Shown piece after piece: positions 45,901 to 54,166 of a DNA stretch of 64,000 nt (position 1 is the stretch's first letter; every line of letters begins with the position of its first letter). This DNA is from Methanolinea mesophila (GTDB lineage: Archaea; Halobacteriota; Methanomicrobia; Methanomicrobiales; Methanospirillaceae). The notes beneath the pieces are model-generated. The model was given only the letters and a program-made list of their open reading frames with translations, had not been told where the DNA came from and ran no database searches. The DNA is taken from positions 2,299,529-2,363,528 of the forward strand of contig NZ_JAGGKR010000001.1 in assembly GCF_017873855.1 (NCBI RefSeq), given 5' to 3'. The position numbers were made by a program, and so were the translations under genes.

Positions 45901-46682
45901 GCCCTCCGGACCAGCCGGTGAGTGACGGCGACCAGGGGGTGGCGGGCATAGTCCATCACCTGGATATCGTCGAGAGAATGCAGGTTCATCGCTTTTGCGG
46001 TCCTTTCCAGCCCGAGTTCGATATCCTCGCACACGTCAATCACATAAGCATCGAGTGTCTTGATCCCGAGCTTCTTCGCCGCGATCGCCCGGTGGTGCCC
46101 GTCGACGAGTATCAGCCGGTTCGGCCTCCTTACCACGATCAGGGGCTCCGCAAGGCCCTTCCTGATCTCGTACATCCTTCCCTCGAGCTCGTCTTCATAA
46201 ATCCTCGACTGCGTGGGGATGAGTTCGTTGATGGGAACGCTCTCCCGCTTCAGCTCGGGTTCGACCCCGTGGAGTTTCTTGAGGGTGGTGATGAAATTAA
46301 AGACCTTTTCCGGTGAGACATGCTCGATCTGGGAGCGGATGACGTCCGTATTGGAGATGATCCCGAGAAGCACATTTTTCTCGTCGACCACCGGGAGTTT
46401 CTGGATTCCCGAGCGGAATATCACCCGTGCGGCATCGTTGATACTCATGTCAGGGTCTGCCACGATGAGGTGCTGGGACATCACCTTCTCGACCGGGGCG
46501 GTGGGAGGGACGAAGAGCAGATCCCTGGCAGCGATATATCCCACCACCTCCTTTCCGTTGACCACCGGAAATCCGTCGTGTTTCGTGGTCTGGATCTTCT
46601 CGATCACCTCTTTTATGGTTCCGTGTACATCAACGGTCACCACATCGTAGGTCATGTAATCCCTGACCTTTTTCTTGTCCAT
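45897..46682 (-). CDS. CBS-pair protein with ParB/sulfiredoxin-like domain
   Basis: 261 residues. Two CBS motifs occupy residues 1-120 (VRDYMTYDVVTVD and VEKVMSQHLIVADPDMS). The C-terminal domain, about 145-245, is ParB/Srx-like with VPINELIPTQSRIYEDELE and the nucleotide-binding LVDGHHRAIAAKKLG near 195. No ParB helix-turn-helix is evident. The archaeal ADP-dependent free-serine kinase SerK has the same fold and motif, so a CBS-regulated small-molecule kinase is a serious alternative to a partition role. Confidence 0.88.
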   Translation of the reverse strand: MDKKKVRDYMTYDVVTVDVHGTIKEVIEKIQTTKHDGFPVVNGKEVVGYIAARDLLFVPPTAPVEKVMSQHLIVADPDMSINDAARVIFRSGIQKLPVVDEKNVLLGIISNTDVIRSQIEHVSPEKVFNFITTLKKLHGVEPELKRESVPINELIPTQSRIYEDELEGRMYEIRKGLAEPLIVVRRPNRLILVDGHHRAIAAKKLGIKTLDAYVIDVCEDIELGLERTAKAMNLHSLDDIQVMDYARHPLVAVTHRLVRRA

Positions 46683-46741
46683 GGGATCAGTACTTGTTGG
46701 TTTTTACCCATCAAGCCATCGGGGAAAAAAAGGAGGCCCGG

Positions 46742-47212
46742 TTATTCGATGGGGATCCTTGTCCCCTTGTCTACGGCCGCTTTTTTGAGCCGGATCTCGA
46801 GCACACCGTTCTTGAACGAGGCATTGGCCCGTTCTTCGCTCACTTCACGGGGAAGGACCACAATTCTCTTCATCGACCCGGAAAACCTTTCTTTTACAAA
46901 GTATTCCTTCTCCCTCTCCTCGCTCTCCATTCTCCTGAATGTAGCGATCTCCAGGGTCACGGGGTTTATCAGGCTTACGGAAATGTCTTCTTTCTCCAGC
47001 CCGGGAAGGTCTGCGACTACGATCACCTCCTCTTCAAGGTCCCGGACATCCACCCGGAACTCTCCCCTGATGGCCGGAAGCATGCGGTCGGCGATCCCCC
47101 CCGGAGGGAGGATCCTGACGGCGGTCGGCCCCCACATGCGCTCCATATCGAGCATCAGGTCTTCCATATCCCGCGACATCCAGTGGAAAGGATATCTTCG
47201 TCTCCATGCCAT
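46742..47212 (-). CDS. small heat-shock protein, Hsp20 family
   Basis: 156 residues. The alpha-crystallin domain spans about 50-140 (EFRVDVRDLEEEVIVVADLPGL, then FKNGVLEIRLKK with the GVLEI core). The C-terminal tail RIPIE carries the I-x-I motif used in oligomer assembly. The N-terminus is aromatic and methionine-rich, as usual. It is an ATP-independent holdase. A palindrome resembling the HSR1 site lies over its predicted transcription start. Confidence 0.94.
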   Translation of the reverse strand: MAWRRRYPFHWMSRDMEDLMLDMERMWGPTAVRILPPGGIADRMLPAIRGEFRVDVRDLEEEVIVVADLPGLEKEDISVSLINPVTLEIATFRRMESEEREKEYFVKERFSGSMKRIVVLPREVSEERANASFKNGVLEIRLKKAAVDKGTRIPIE

Positions 47213-47260
47213 GGTAGTACCTCATTCCTGTAGATCCGACCGGGCCGGGGCCCCGAAGGA

Positions 47261-47275
47261 CTAGCCTCCAGTTAC
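47261..47275. promoter_or_regulatory. possible HSR1-type operator at hsp20
   Basis: CTAGC-CTCCA-GTTAC matches the CTAAC-N5-GTTAG pattern at eight of ten arm positions and sits where transcription of hsp20 should start (TATA element at 47289-47297 on the minus strand). It is weaker than the 32613 site and could be chance. Confidence 0.35.
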
Positions 47276-47288
47276 GGTTCTTTAATGA

Positions 47289-47297
47289 TAAAATTAA
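47289..47297 (-). promoter_or_regulatory. TATA box of hsp20
   Basis: TTAATTTTA on the minus strand predicts a start near 47267 and a leader of about 55 bases before the ATG at 47212. Confidence 0.5.
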
Positions 47298-47413
47298 CCT
47301 ATGCACGGCGGGAGAATATATCAGCCGCAGGTGGTTCGCGACCGGTTAAATCCCGGTATCGTCCGGTCCTGTAAGTGAATGTTTATCAATATTCGTGACG
47401 GATGGTACTCCAG

Positions 47414-48112
47414 ATGAATAAGAAGAAAACATCGGGCCAGAAGGGTAAAAAAACCTCCTGGAACTCCACGAAAATCTTAATGGTGGTGTTCGGGGTAGGT
47501 TTCGTGATTTTCATGATTCTGAGTTCGCTGGGCATGGGATGGCTCGCCGGGCTCCGCCCCGCATCCGCGGGCGATTCGGTCATGATCGACTATACTATCC
47601 AGGACAACCAGGGCATGCCCGTACTGACCTCGAATCCGCGGATCTTCAATGCCACTCTTGACCAGGGAAGGCTCTGCATCCTCACCAATTACCTCATCGT
47701 CCCGGTGAATTCCACCAGCGGGTCGGTAGTCTACACCTTCCCCGACGCGACCGGGACCGCACAGGTCGGGATCTTTTCGAGCGAGTACAATTCTCTCGCC
47801 AGTGCCATTGCAGGGATGAAGGACGGGGAGACCAAGGTGGTATCCTTCCCCGACAAAGACGGACTTTCCTGGAACATGACCATCGAGAACTTCCAGAGCA
47901 TCGGGGGCAACTATACGACCGCACGGGTAGGGGACGAAGTCCTCATGAACTTCGCCAAGAACCCGGAGATCAACGTGGACGACACCCAGCCGACACCGGA
48001 TAACTACTACTACAGGATCGGATACATCAAAGAGAAGACCGCGGACGGCGTGATCATCGACTTTGGATATTCCCAGATCCAGCTCGACGTGCTGCGCATC
48101 AATAACCGCTGA
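47414..48112 (+). CDS. membrane-anchored FKBP-like protein
   Basis: 232 residues from the ATG at 47414; an ATG at 47402 would add four residues. A lysine-rich N-terminus precedes one membrane span (about 22-42, IFMILSSLGMGWL). The exterior domain begins ASAGDSVMIDYTIQDNQG, has AIAGMKDGETKVVSFP, and contains an inserted second lobe, the SlyD-like FKBP arrangement. It may act as a peptidyl-prolyl isomerase or chaperone outside the membrane. Several N-x-S/T sites suggest glycosylation. Isomerase activity is not assured. Confidence 0.82.
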   Translation: MNKKKTSGQKGKKTSWNSTKILMVVFGVGFVIFMILSSLGMGWLAGLRPASAGDSVMIDYTIQDNQGMPVLTSNPRIFNATLDQGRLCILTNYLIVPVNSTSGSVVYTFPDATGTAQVGIFSSEYNSLASAIAGMKDGETKVVSFPDKDGLSWNMTIENFQSIGGNYTTARVGDEVLMNFAKNPEINVDDTQPTPDNYYYRIGYIKEKTADGVIIDFGYSQIQLDVLRINNR

Positions 48113-48126
48113 ACCGGGGCAGAGGT

Positions 48127-48134
48127 TTTTATAA
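48127..48134 (+). promoter_or_regulatory. TATA box of the thioredoxin-like gene
   Basis: TTTTATAA lies 23-30 bases before the ATG at 48157, the spacing of a leaderless transcript. Confidence 0.55.
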
Positions 48135-48156
48135 CTCCGGACCCTCTTTTCTTGGT

Positions 48157-48417
48157 ATGGCACTTCAGGTGATCAGTTTTTACCAGGAAGGGTGCATGGC
48201 CTGCCAGGAGCAGGAGCCCATCAATAAAGAGATAGAAAAGGCCTTGAACATCAGGATCGAGGCGATAAATCCCCTGAAGAATCGTTCTTATATCTCCCAG
48301 TACAATCTCCGCGTCACTCCGACAGTCCTGGTGATCAGGGACGGTGAAGTGGTTGCACGCTTCGAAGGGGTTGTCCACAGGGAGGAGCTCGAAGCGGCAA
48401 TAAAAAAGAATCTATAA
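48157..48417 (+). CDS. thioredoxin-like protein
   Basis: 86 residues, a minimal thioredoxin fold. The redox motif CMAC is near residue 13 (YQEGCMACQEQEP), and the cis-Pro strand VTPTVLV is near 53. It lacks the usual WCGPC, so the partner and redox potential may differ from standard thioredoxin. It has its own promoter and stands alone. Confidence 0.88.
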   Translation: MALQVISFYQEGCMACQEQEPINKEIEKALNIRIEAINPLKNRSYISQYNLRVTPTVLVIRDGEVVARFEGVVHREELEAAIKKNL

Positions 48418-48425
48418 AAGGGAAT

Positions 48426-49001
48426 CTATAAAGGATACCCGTATACACGCCGTATCCGGCTGGCAACCGTCCTGTACCCCTCTTTTCGGAGCACTCCCCC
48501 GTCCCTGAGCTTTATCTGCGCCACCCTGAACTTCCATTTCCCGACTGTGTAGACCGCTCCCACCTCGTACATTGTGTCCCCGGCAACACCGGCCTCCAGG
48601 GGGATGGTTTTCCACCCTTCGTGGACCGAGAACCGCACTACCACTTCTTCTATCTTCCGTGTCCATAGTGCGGAGATATCCTTTGCGGGTGCCTTTTTGA
48701 GCCTCTTAGGCCCTGCTTCGATCCCCGTGATCTCGACACCGATGTAGTCTTCCCCGCATCCGGCGACATGATGATCGCCAAGTTCGCACAGCTCGTCGGG
48801 GAACAGCTCTATCCCGCACACCCTGGAAGCGCCCTCCTCGCTGACTATGGTTTTAACCGTTATTGGTTCCGGCTCTTCATGGCGGGGGGTATGGAAAACC
48901 GTACCGCATTGTCCGCATCTGACCAGGAGGTCCCTCGAATCGGCAAGGATTTCGCATTCAAGCATATCCCGGCAGGTCGGGCACCAGGCCTCTGTATTCA
49001 T
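48426..49001 (-). CDS. HVO_0476-family zinc-finger protein
   Basis: 191 residues from the ATG at 49001; an upstream GTG-type extension would cross the promoter. An N-terminal zinc ribbon has CPTCRDMLEC and CGQCGTVFH. The remainder is beta-rich (VGVEITGIE-like strands, WTRKIEEVVVRFSVHEGWKT) and resembles a small beta barrel that might bind RNA. The family is conserved in euryarchaea with no known function. A TATA box lies 26 bases upstream, so translation is probably leaderless. Confidence 0.87.
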   Translation of the reverse strand: MNTEAWCPTCRDMLECEILADSRDLLVRCGQCGTVFHTPRHEEPEPITVKTIVSEEGASRVCGIELFPDELCELGDHHVAGCGEDYIGVEITGIEAGPKRLKKAPAKDISALWTRKIEEVVVRFSVHEGWKTIPLEAGVAGDTMYEVGAVYTVGKWKFRVAQIKLRDGGVLRKEGYRTVASRIRRVYGYPL

Positions 49002-49022
49002 TAATAAGAATGGTGAACCTGT

Positions 49023-49031
49023 GATATAAAA
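49023..49031 (-). promoter_or_regulatory. TATA box of the HVO_0476-like gene overlapping the DUF371 start
   Basis: TTTTATATC on the minus strand is centred 26 bases from the ATG at 49001. On the plus strand it abuts the DUF371 start codon (49034), so the two divergent genes share a 32-base control region. Confidence 0.55.
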
Positions 49032-49033
49032 GG

Positions 49034-49468
49034 ATGAAGGCAACGGAACGGATCGTCTGCAAAGGACATAAAAACATCACCGCACAGCATCGCACCACCT
49101 TCGAGGTCACCTGCGAAGATCAGCTGACCCTGCAGGGAGACTGCATCATCGGAGTTGGCGCCGACAGGAGTGCGGCGGATCTCGGAAGCGAGTTCCGGAC
49201 GGTGATGACCTCTCCCCATTCCGTCCTGACCACAAGGCTGCGGTGCGAAGGGCACGAGCTCGAGATACGTTCCTCAGGTGATCCCGGGCTCAGCCTGACC
49301 CATCCCACGGATCTCGTGTGGAGGAAGAGTGAGTTTGTGTGCGCAAGGACCATCGGGATCCGGACAAATGCCGCGGCCCGCGATTTACCCCGGGATTTCG
49401 TTGAATCCCTTGCGAACGGCGCTGTGCTGATTGTGGAACTCATCGCCGAATGCCCGGACTCCGGGTGA
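49034..49468 (+). CDS. DUF371 family protein
   Basis: 144 residues. Family landmarks include GHKNITAQHRTTFEVT near residue 11, LQGDCIIGVGADRSAADL near 34 and HPTDLVWRKSEF near 90. DUF371 is a small archaeal family without known activity; conserved His, Asp and Lys residues could form an active site. It is divergent from the zinc-finger gene and convergent with xseB. Confidence 0.9.
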   Translation: MKATERIVCKGHKNITAQHRTTFEVTCEDQLTLQGDCIIGVGADRSAADLGSEFRTVMTSPHSVLTTRLRCEGHELEIRSSGDPGLSLTHPTDLVWRKSEFVCARTIGIRTNAAARDLPRDFVESLANGAVLIVELIAECPDSG

Positions 49469-49476
49469 CTACCGGG

Positions 49477-49671
49477 TCAGCCTTTCCCAGGATCGCATCC
49501 AAGACTCGATATTTTCAGTTCGGCTTCTTCCAGGAGTTTTTCGGCCTGGCTGATGAGGACCGCCCCCCTCTCGTAGAGCTGGATGCTCTCGTCGAGGCTG
49601 GTATCCGGATCCTCCATCTTTCTTACAATCTCCCGCAGTTCTTTTACCAGATCTTCATATTTTACGCTCAT
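49477..49671 (-). CDS. xseB: exonuclease VII small subunit
   Basis: 64 residues, helical hairpin. The motif YEDLVKELREIVRKMEDPD and DESIQLYERG is the XseB signature. Several copies bind the long C-terminal helix of XseA and are needed for activity. Its start lies inside the end of xseA (17-base overlap). Confidence 0.93.
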   Translation of the reverse strand: MSVKYEDLVKELREIVRKMEDPDTSLDESIQLYERGAVLISQAEKLLEEAELKISSLGCDPGKG

Positions 49672-50905
49672 GCTTCTCCTCCACCGTGACTTCGCATTCC
49701 CCGTCCTGCATCTGCAGTTCCATCCGTTCTCCCCTGGAAATTTCGGAAACGGACCTCACGATCCTGCCCTCCGCCCGGGGTATACAGTATCCCCGGGAAA
49801 GGATCGAGTAAGGATTTCGTGCCTCGATCGAGCTCTTCATCGAAGAGATGTGCAGGTGTTCGCGTTCCAGGCGTACACGCATCACCTTTTCGAGGAGTTC
49901 ATCCGCAACTGCGAGGTCTTCCTTCTTTTCGGTAATCCTTCGTTCGAGTCTCCGGGGGGCCATCCGTTCCCGGAGATGGCCGAGCTGTTCGGCCGCACGT
50001 TCCAGCCTCGAGAGCAGCGAACCCGCGAGCTTGTTTTTATTCTCCCGTAAGTTTTCGAGGAGAACCTCCCTGTCCGGGACCACCAGCTCGGCCGCCGCCG
50101 AAGGGGTGGGCGCCCGCACGTCGGCGGCAAAATCGGCGAGGGTGACATCCACCTCGTGTCCTATCGCACTCACTACCGGGGTCCTGCACGAGGATATCGC
50201 CCGTACAACCCGGGGATCGTTGAACGGGAACAGGTCCTCGAAACTCCCGCCGCCCCGGGCGATGATGATAACGTCAGTCTTTCCGTCGATCCGGGCGAGC
50301 GCCTCGGTGATCTCTCCTACCGCGGCGTCTCCCTGGACCGCGGCCGGGGAGAGCACAATCTCAAGGGGATACCGCCGGGCGATTACATTCCGTATATCCT
50401 GGAGTACCGCACCGGTGCCGGAGGTGACTACCCCTACCCTGCCGGGATACGGCGGCAGCGGCCGCTTCCTCGCCTGGTCGAAATGTCCCTCAGCTTCGAG
50501 TTCCTTTTTCCAGCGTTCGACCAGGAGGTGTTTTTCTCCCTCACCGGCGAGGCGGAGTTCCTTCACGTAAAGCTGGTACTTTCCCTGGGGCGCATAATGT
50601 CCAATCGAACCCATCGCGAGAACGTCCATGCCGTCCCGCGGGGAAAATGCCAGCCTCCGGGCGTCGGTGCGGAACATGACGCACTGGAGCGTGGCAACGG
50701 AATGATCGTCCCGCTCACCGAGAGAAAAGTAACAGTGTCCCTTGGTGTGACACTTGAAGTTGGTCACCTCGCCCCTCACCCAGATGTCCTGGAACCTGGG
50801 GTCGTCCAGCACCGACGCGATCAGGGCGCTGACCTGCGACACCCGGAGGACGTCCATGTGTCCCGCACCCGCGTCGAGGTCCAGGGTCGTCTGGGACTTG
50901 TCCAT
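49655..50905 (-). CDS. xseA: exonuclease VII large subunit
   Basis: 416 residues from the ATG at 50905. An N-terminal OB fold (about 20-115, DIWVRGEVTNFKCHTKGHCYF) is followed by the catalytic domain (RVGVVTSGTGAVLQDI near 150, IIARGGGSFEDLFPFND near 205, SAIGHEVDVTLADFAAD near 245) and the helical tail. It degrades single-stranded DNA to short oligonucleotides. The enzyme is chiefly bacterial; in methanogens it is probably an old transfer. It forms an operon with xseB. Confidence 0.96.
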   Translation of the reverse strand: MDKSQTTLDLDAGAGHMDVLRVSQVSALIASVLDDPRFQDIWVRGEVTNFKCHTKGHCYFSLGERDDHSVATLQCVMFRTDARRLAFSPRDGMDVLAMGSIGHYAPQGKYQLYVKELRLAGEGEKHLLVERWKKELEAEGHFDQARKRPLPPYPGRVGVVTSGTGAVLQDIRNVIARRYPLEIVLSPAAVQGDAAVGEITEALARIDGKTDVIIIARGGGSFEDLFPFNDPRVVRAISSCRTPVVSAIGHEVDVTLADFAADVRAPTPSAAAELVVPDREVLLENLRENKNKLAGSLLSRLERAAEQLGHLRERMAPRRLERRITEKKEDLAVADELLEKVMRVRLEREHLHISSMKSSIEARNPYSILSRGYCIPRAEGRIVRSVSEISRGERMELQMQDGECEVTVEEKHERKI

Positions 50906-50944
50906 TAACAACTAATACGCGCCGAATCAATATCAAATACCAGC

Positions 50945-51766
50945 ATGGTTCAGTTCGCAGTCTCCAGCATGTTCTTTCACGAGTACCAGGTGGAAGAGAT
51001 CTTCGACTTCGTGCAGGAAGCCGGCCTCGACACCATGGAGTTCTGGATGGAAACGCCGCATTTCTGGCTCCGGGATATGCCGGTGCCCGAGCTCTCATCG
51101 TGCATCCGGGATCATCCCGTACTCTCCCCGGTCACGCTTCATGCACCCATTCTCGATCTCAACCCCTGTTCCATCAACCCCCGGGTGGCGGCCGCGTCGG
51201 TCGAATACACCCTCGAGTCGATCGCGATCGCGGAACGGGTGGGAGCACCCGTCCTCACCATCCACCCGGGAAGGAGGACTGCCAAGCGAAATCCGAGCGA
51301 GGCCGACTATGCCCGGTTCGAACACTATATAGATGCCGTGCACCGGTCGTCAAAGGGAAGAACGGTAAAGATCGCCATTGAAAACATGGAGAATAAGGTC
51401 AATTCTCTCCTCTGCACCCCTGCAGGGGTCCGGGAACTCCTCGACCGCGAGCCGTGGCTTTATTTCACTCTCGACATCTCGCATGCCATGGGCGTCTCGG
51501 TCGAAGAGGTCAGGCGGTATATCGATCTCTGCCACGACCGCCTGGTCAACGTCCATGCGGGGAGGGCGAGCGCGGGAGTCATGCACCTGCCTCTCGACAG
51601 GAAACCGGAAATGGAAGAGATCCTCACGTATCTTGCGGAATCAGGATACCGGGGACACGTAACCCTCGAGCTCGAGGACATGAACTTCGTCCACGACCTC
51701 TGTTCGGAAGAAAAGATACTGATTCTCATGGAAGAAGTGGCGTTTATGCGGGAATGCTTCGGATAA
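50945..51766 (+). CDS. sugar phosphate isomerase/epimerase-like TIM barrel (AP endonuclease 2 family)
   Basis: 273 residues. Metal-binding positions are visible: TLHAPI near residue 66, TIHPGRR near 104, IENMENK near 145, DISHAMG near 178, NVHAGRAS near 202 and LELED near 242. These fit a xylose-isomerase-like TIM barrel with a divalent metal. Both sugar isomerisation and endonuclease IV-like roles exist in the superfamily; lack of a clear DNA-binding loop favours a small-molecule isomerase. Substrate unknown. It is divergent from xseA. Confidence 0.85.
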   Translation: MVQFAVSSMFFHEYQVEEIFDFVQEAGLDTMEFWMETPHFWLRDMPVPELSSCIRDHPVLSPVTLHAPILDLNPCSINPRVAAASVEYTLESIAIAERVGAPVLTIHPGRRTAKRNPSEADYARFEHYIDAVHRSSKGRTVKIAIENMENKVNSLLCTPAGVRELLDREPWLYFTLDISHAMGVSVEEVRRYIDLCHDRLVNVHAGRASAGVMHLPLDRKPEMEEILTYLAESGYRGHVTLELEDMNFVHDLCSEEKILILMEEVAFMRECFG

Positions 51767-51774
51767 TCGCTGGG

Positions 51775-51783
51775 TTTATAAAA
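51775..51783 (+). promoter_or_regulatory. TATA box of the transporter-purN operon
   Basis: TTTATAAAA predicts a start near 51806 and a leader of about 58 bases before the ATG at 51864. Confidence 0.55.
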
Positions 51784-51863
51784 CACTGGTTCCATACTAT
51801 ACAGCCAACCGATTGAACCTATGAACAAAACAATATTTTTAGCCGTTGAACGGCGTGAAGTCG

Positions 51864-53156
51864 ATGGCTGAAGATTATCTCCTATTTCTGCTCTTCATCA
51901 TCTGTATCCTGCTCTCGGCATTCTTCTCAAGTTCCGAGGTGGCCCTGATCTCCATCACCAGGGCGAAGGTCAGGACCCTGGTGAACGAGAAACGAAAGGG
52001 GGCGGAACGGCTCGCAGAACTGAAGGAAAACCCCAGCCACTTTCTGATCAGCATCCTTGTAGGGAACAATATCGTGAACGTCGCCGCAGCCGCGATCGCG
52101 ACTGCACTCGCCATCAGTATCTACGGGAATATCGGGGTAGGGATCGCCACCGGGGTCGTGACCATCCTGCTGTTGATCTTCGGGGAGATCGGTCCGAAGA
52201 TGTATGCATCCCGGTACTCGGAGAAGCTCGCGCTCACTGTGGCGCCTCCCATCTACTATTTCTCACGGCTCTTCGTTCCGTTTATCCACCTTTGGGAGAA
52301 GATGGTCCATCGCGGCGGAGCCGGGACGGCCCTTACGGAACCCGCGGTCACAGAAGAAGAGATCAAGGAATGGATCGAGGTCGGAAAGGAAGAGGGGACC
52401 ATCGAGCAGGAAGAGCGGGAAATGCTCTATTCCGTCCTCGAGTTCGGCGATACCATTGCCCGCGAGGTGATGACCCCCCGGGTCGACGTCGTGGTGGTGG
52501 AGGATACAAAGACCCTGAACCAGGCGCTGCAGGTCTTCAACGAGACAGGGTTCTCCCGGATCCCGGTCTTCCACGAACAGGTCGACAACATCATCGGAGT
52601 CCTCAACGTGAAGGATGCCTTCTCTTCGGTCCTCTCCGGGAAAAAGAATACTCCTATCAAGGACCTGATGTATGACCCGTTCTTTGTCCCGGAGACCAAG
52701 AAGATCGACGACCTCTTAAAAGAGCTCCAGGTGCGGAAAGTGCAGCTGGCGGTCGTGCTCGATGAATACAGCACGTTCATCGGGATCGTGACCCTGGAAG
52801 ACATCCTTGAAGAGCTGGTCGGGGACATCCTCGATGAGTTCGACAAGGAAGAGCCTGAGATCCAGCAGACCGGCGAAGGAGTCTTCGTGGTGGACGCAAA
52901 GGTCTGGGTGGAGGACTTAAACGACGAACTGGACCTCAACCTCCCCATCCACGAGTCGTACGAGACCATAGGGGGGCTCCTGATCGATCGCCTGGGACAT
53001 ATCCCCCATCCGGGGGAGAGCGTGTATCTCCAGGAAAGCCACGTGACGCTCGTCGTCCTGCAGATGATGGCGCGCCGTATCGTCAAGGTGAAGCTGATCC
53101 TTCACCACCTGGCAACCGAGGAGAACGGGTATTCTCCGGAGCAGCACCCGCAATGA
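51864..53156 (+). CDS. CNNM/CorC-type hemolysin-family membrane protein with CBS pair
   Basis: 430 residues from the ATG at 51864. The DUF21 (CNNM) membrane domain has about four spans (LLFLLFIICILLSAFFSSSEVA at the N-terminus). A CBS pair (VMTPRVDVVVVEDTKTL, then LMYDPFFVPET) spans about 200-325, and a C-terminal CorC_HlyC domain (DAKVWVEDLNDELDLNLP) completes the family layout. Relatives export Mg2+/Co2+ or act with Na+; a divalent cation role is likely. Its stop overlaps purN as ATGA. Confidence 0.93.
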   Translation: MAEDYLLFLLFIICILLSAFFSSSEVALISITRAKVRTLVNEKRKGAERLAELKENPSHFLISILVGNNIVNVAAAAIATALAISIYGNIGVGIATGVVTILLLIFGEIGPKMYASRYSEKLALTVAPPIYYFSRLFVPFIHLWEKMVHRGGAGTALTEPAVTEEEIKEWIEVGKEEGTIEQEEREMLYSVLEFGDTIAREVMTPRVDVVVVEDTKTLNQALQVFNETGFSRIPVFHEQVDNIIGVLNVKDAFSSVLSGKKNTPIKDLMYDPFFVPETKKIDDLLKELQVRKVQLAVVLDEYSTFIGIVTLEDILEELVGDILDEFDKEEPEIQQTGEGVFVVDAKVWVEDLNDELDLNLPIHESYETIGGLLIDRLGHIPHPGESVYLQESHVTLVVLQMMARRIVKVKLILHHLATEENGYSPEQHPQ

Positions 53157-53758
53157 AACTGGTGGCGGTTCTCGCCTCTGGCAGGGGATCAAATTTCCAG
53201 GCGATCATCGACGCCACGCGGTCCGGGGACATCACTGCCGGGCGGTGTTCCCGTCTCATCACCGATAATCCCGGCGCCTATGCCATTGTAAGGGCAAAAG
53301 AAGCAGAAATCCCGGTCTCGCTGGTTGATTATCGTACATTTCCCTCACGGGACCGGTACGAGGACCAGTTGATCCGGGTCATGCGCGAGACGGATGCCGA
53401 CCTCTTCGTGCTCGCGGGATACATGCGGATCCTTGGAAAAGGCATCGTTCACGAGTTTTCCGGCAGGATCATGAATATTCACCCTGCGCTCCTCCCCAGT
53501 TTCCCAGGTCTTCATGCCCAGCGTCAGGCACTGGAATGCGGGGTGAAGGTGGCGGGTTGTACCGTGCACCTGGTGGACGAAGGTATGGATACCGGCCCGA
53601 TCGTCCTCCAGGAATGCGTACAGGTCATCGAGGGTGACACCGAAGAGAGTCTTTCGGAGCGTATACTTCAGAGGGAACACCGGTGCCTCCCCCGGGCGGT
53701 CCAGCTCTTCTGCGAGGGACGCATCAGGGTGGAAGACGGCCGGGTGCGGATCCTGTAG
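53153..53758 (+). CDS. purN: phosphoribosylglycinamide formyltransferase
   Basis: 201 residues. It transfers a formyl group from 10-formyl-tetrahydropterin to GAR in purine synthesis. The N-terminal VLASGRGSNFQAI binds phosphate; the catalytic Asn-His-Asp set appears in MNIHPALLPSF near residue 105 and VDEGMDTGPI near 142. Use of tetrahydrofolate versus another donor in a methanogen cannot be read from sequence. It is coupled to the upstream membrane gene. Confidence 0.95.
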   Translation: MKLVAVLASGRGSNFQAIIDATRSGDITAGRCSRLITDNPGAYAIVRAKEAEIPVSLVDYRTFPSRDRYEDQLIRVMRETDADLFVLAGYMRILGKGIVHEFSGRIMNIHPALLPSFPGLHAQRQALECGVKVAGCTVHLVDEGMDTGPIVLQECVQVIEGDTEESLSERILQREHRCLPRAVQLFCEGRIRVEDGRVRIL

Positions 53759-53842
53759 GAACGGGGAATGCGGAGCATCCCCGGGGACCGTTTTAATTAC
53801 GATGCCGGACGATTAGTGTAAGGATACGAGAGCGGTTTTCCC

Positions 53843-54166
53843 ATGCCCCCGAAGAACGCACAACCCCAGGCGAAGCGGATTGCACGCGAGCGCATCGCGG
53901 TGCTTTTCCGGCAGGCGGAGCGGTTTTACCGGGAGAACCCGGCCTGGAGCAGCAGGTGCGTGGAACTCGCGAGGAAGATCGCCATGCGCCAGCGGATCAG
54001 GATCGAACGTGAGTTCCGGAGAAGGTTCTGTCATCAGTGCCATACCTACCTCGTACCGGGGGCGAACATGAGGGTCAGAGTGTACCGGGGAAAGGTGATT
54101 GCGACCTGCCTCGCGTGCGGCTTCCAGACCCGGTATGTACTAAGGAGGAAGCATGAACGGGGATGA
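53843..54166 (+). CDS. rnp4: ribonuclease P protein component 4 (Rpp21)
   Basis: 107 residues. A basic helical N-terminus (AQPQAKRIARERIAVLFRQAE) is followed by a zinc ribbon, CHQC near residue 64 and CLAC near 92, the four ligands of Rpp21. It assembles with RNase P RNA and other proteins to cleave tRNA 5' leaders. It overlaps the YhbY-like gene by 14 bases. Confidence 0.95.
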   Translation: MPPKNAQPQAKRIARERIAVLFRQAERFYRENPAWSSRCVELARKIAMRQRIRIEREFRRRFCHQCHTYLVPGANMRVRVYRGKVIATCLACGFQTRYVLRRKHERG

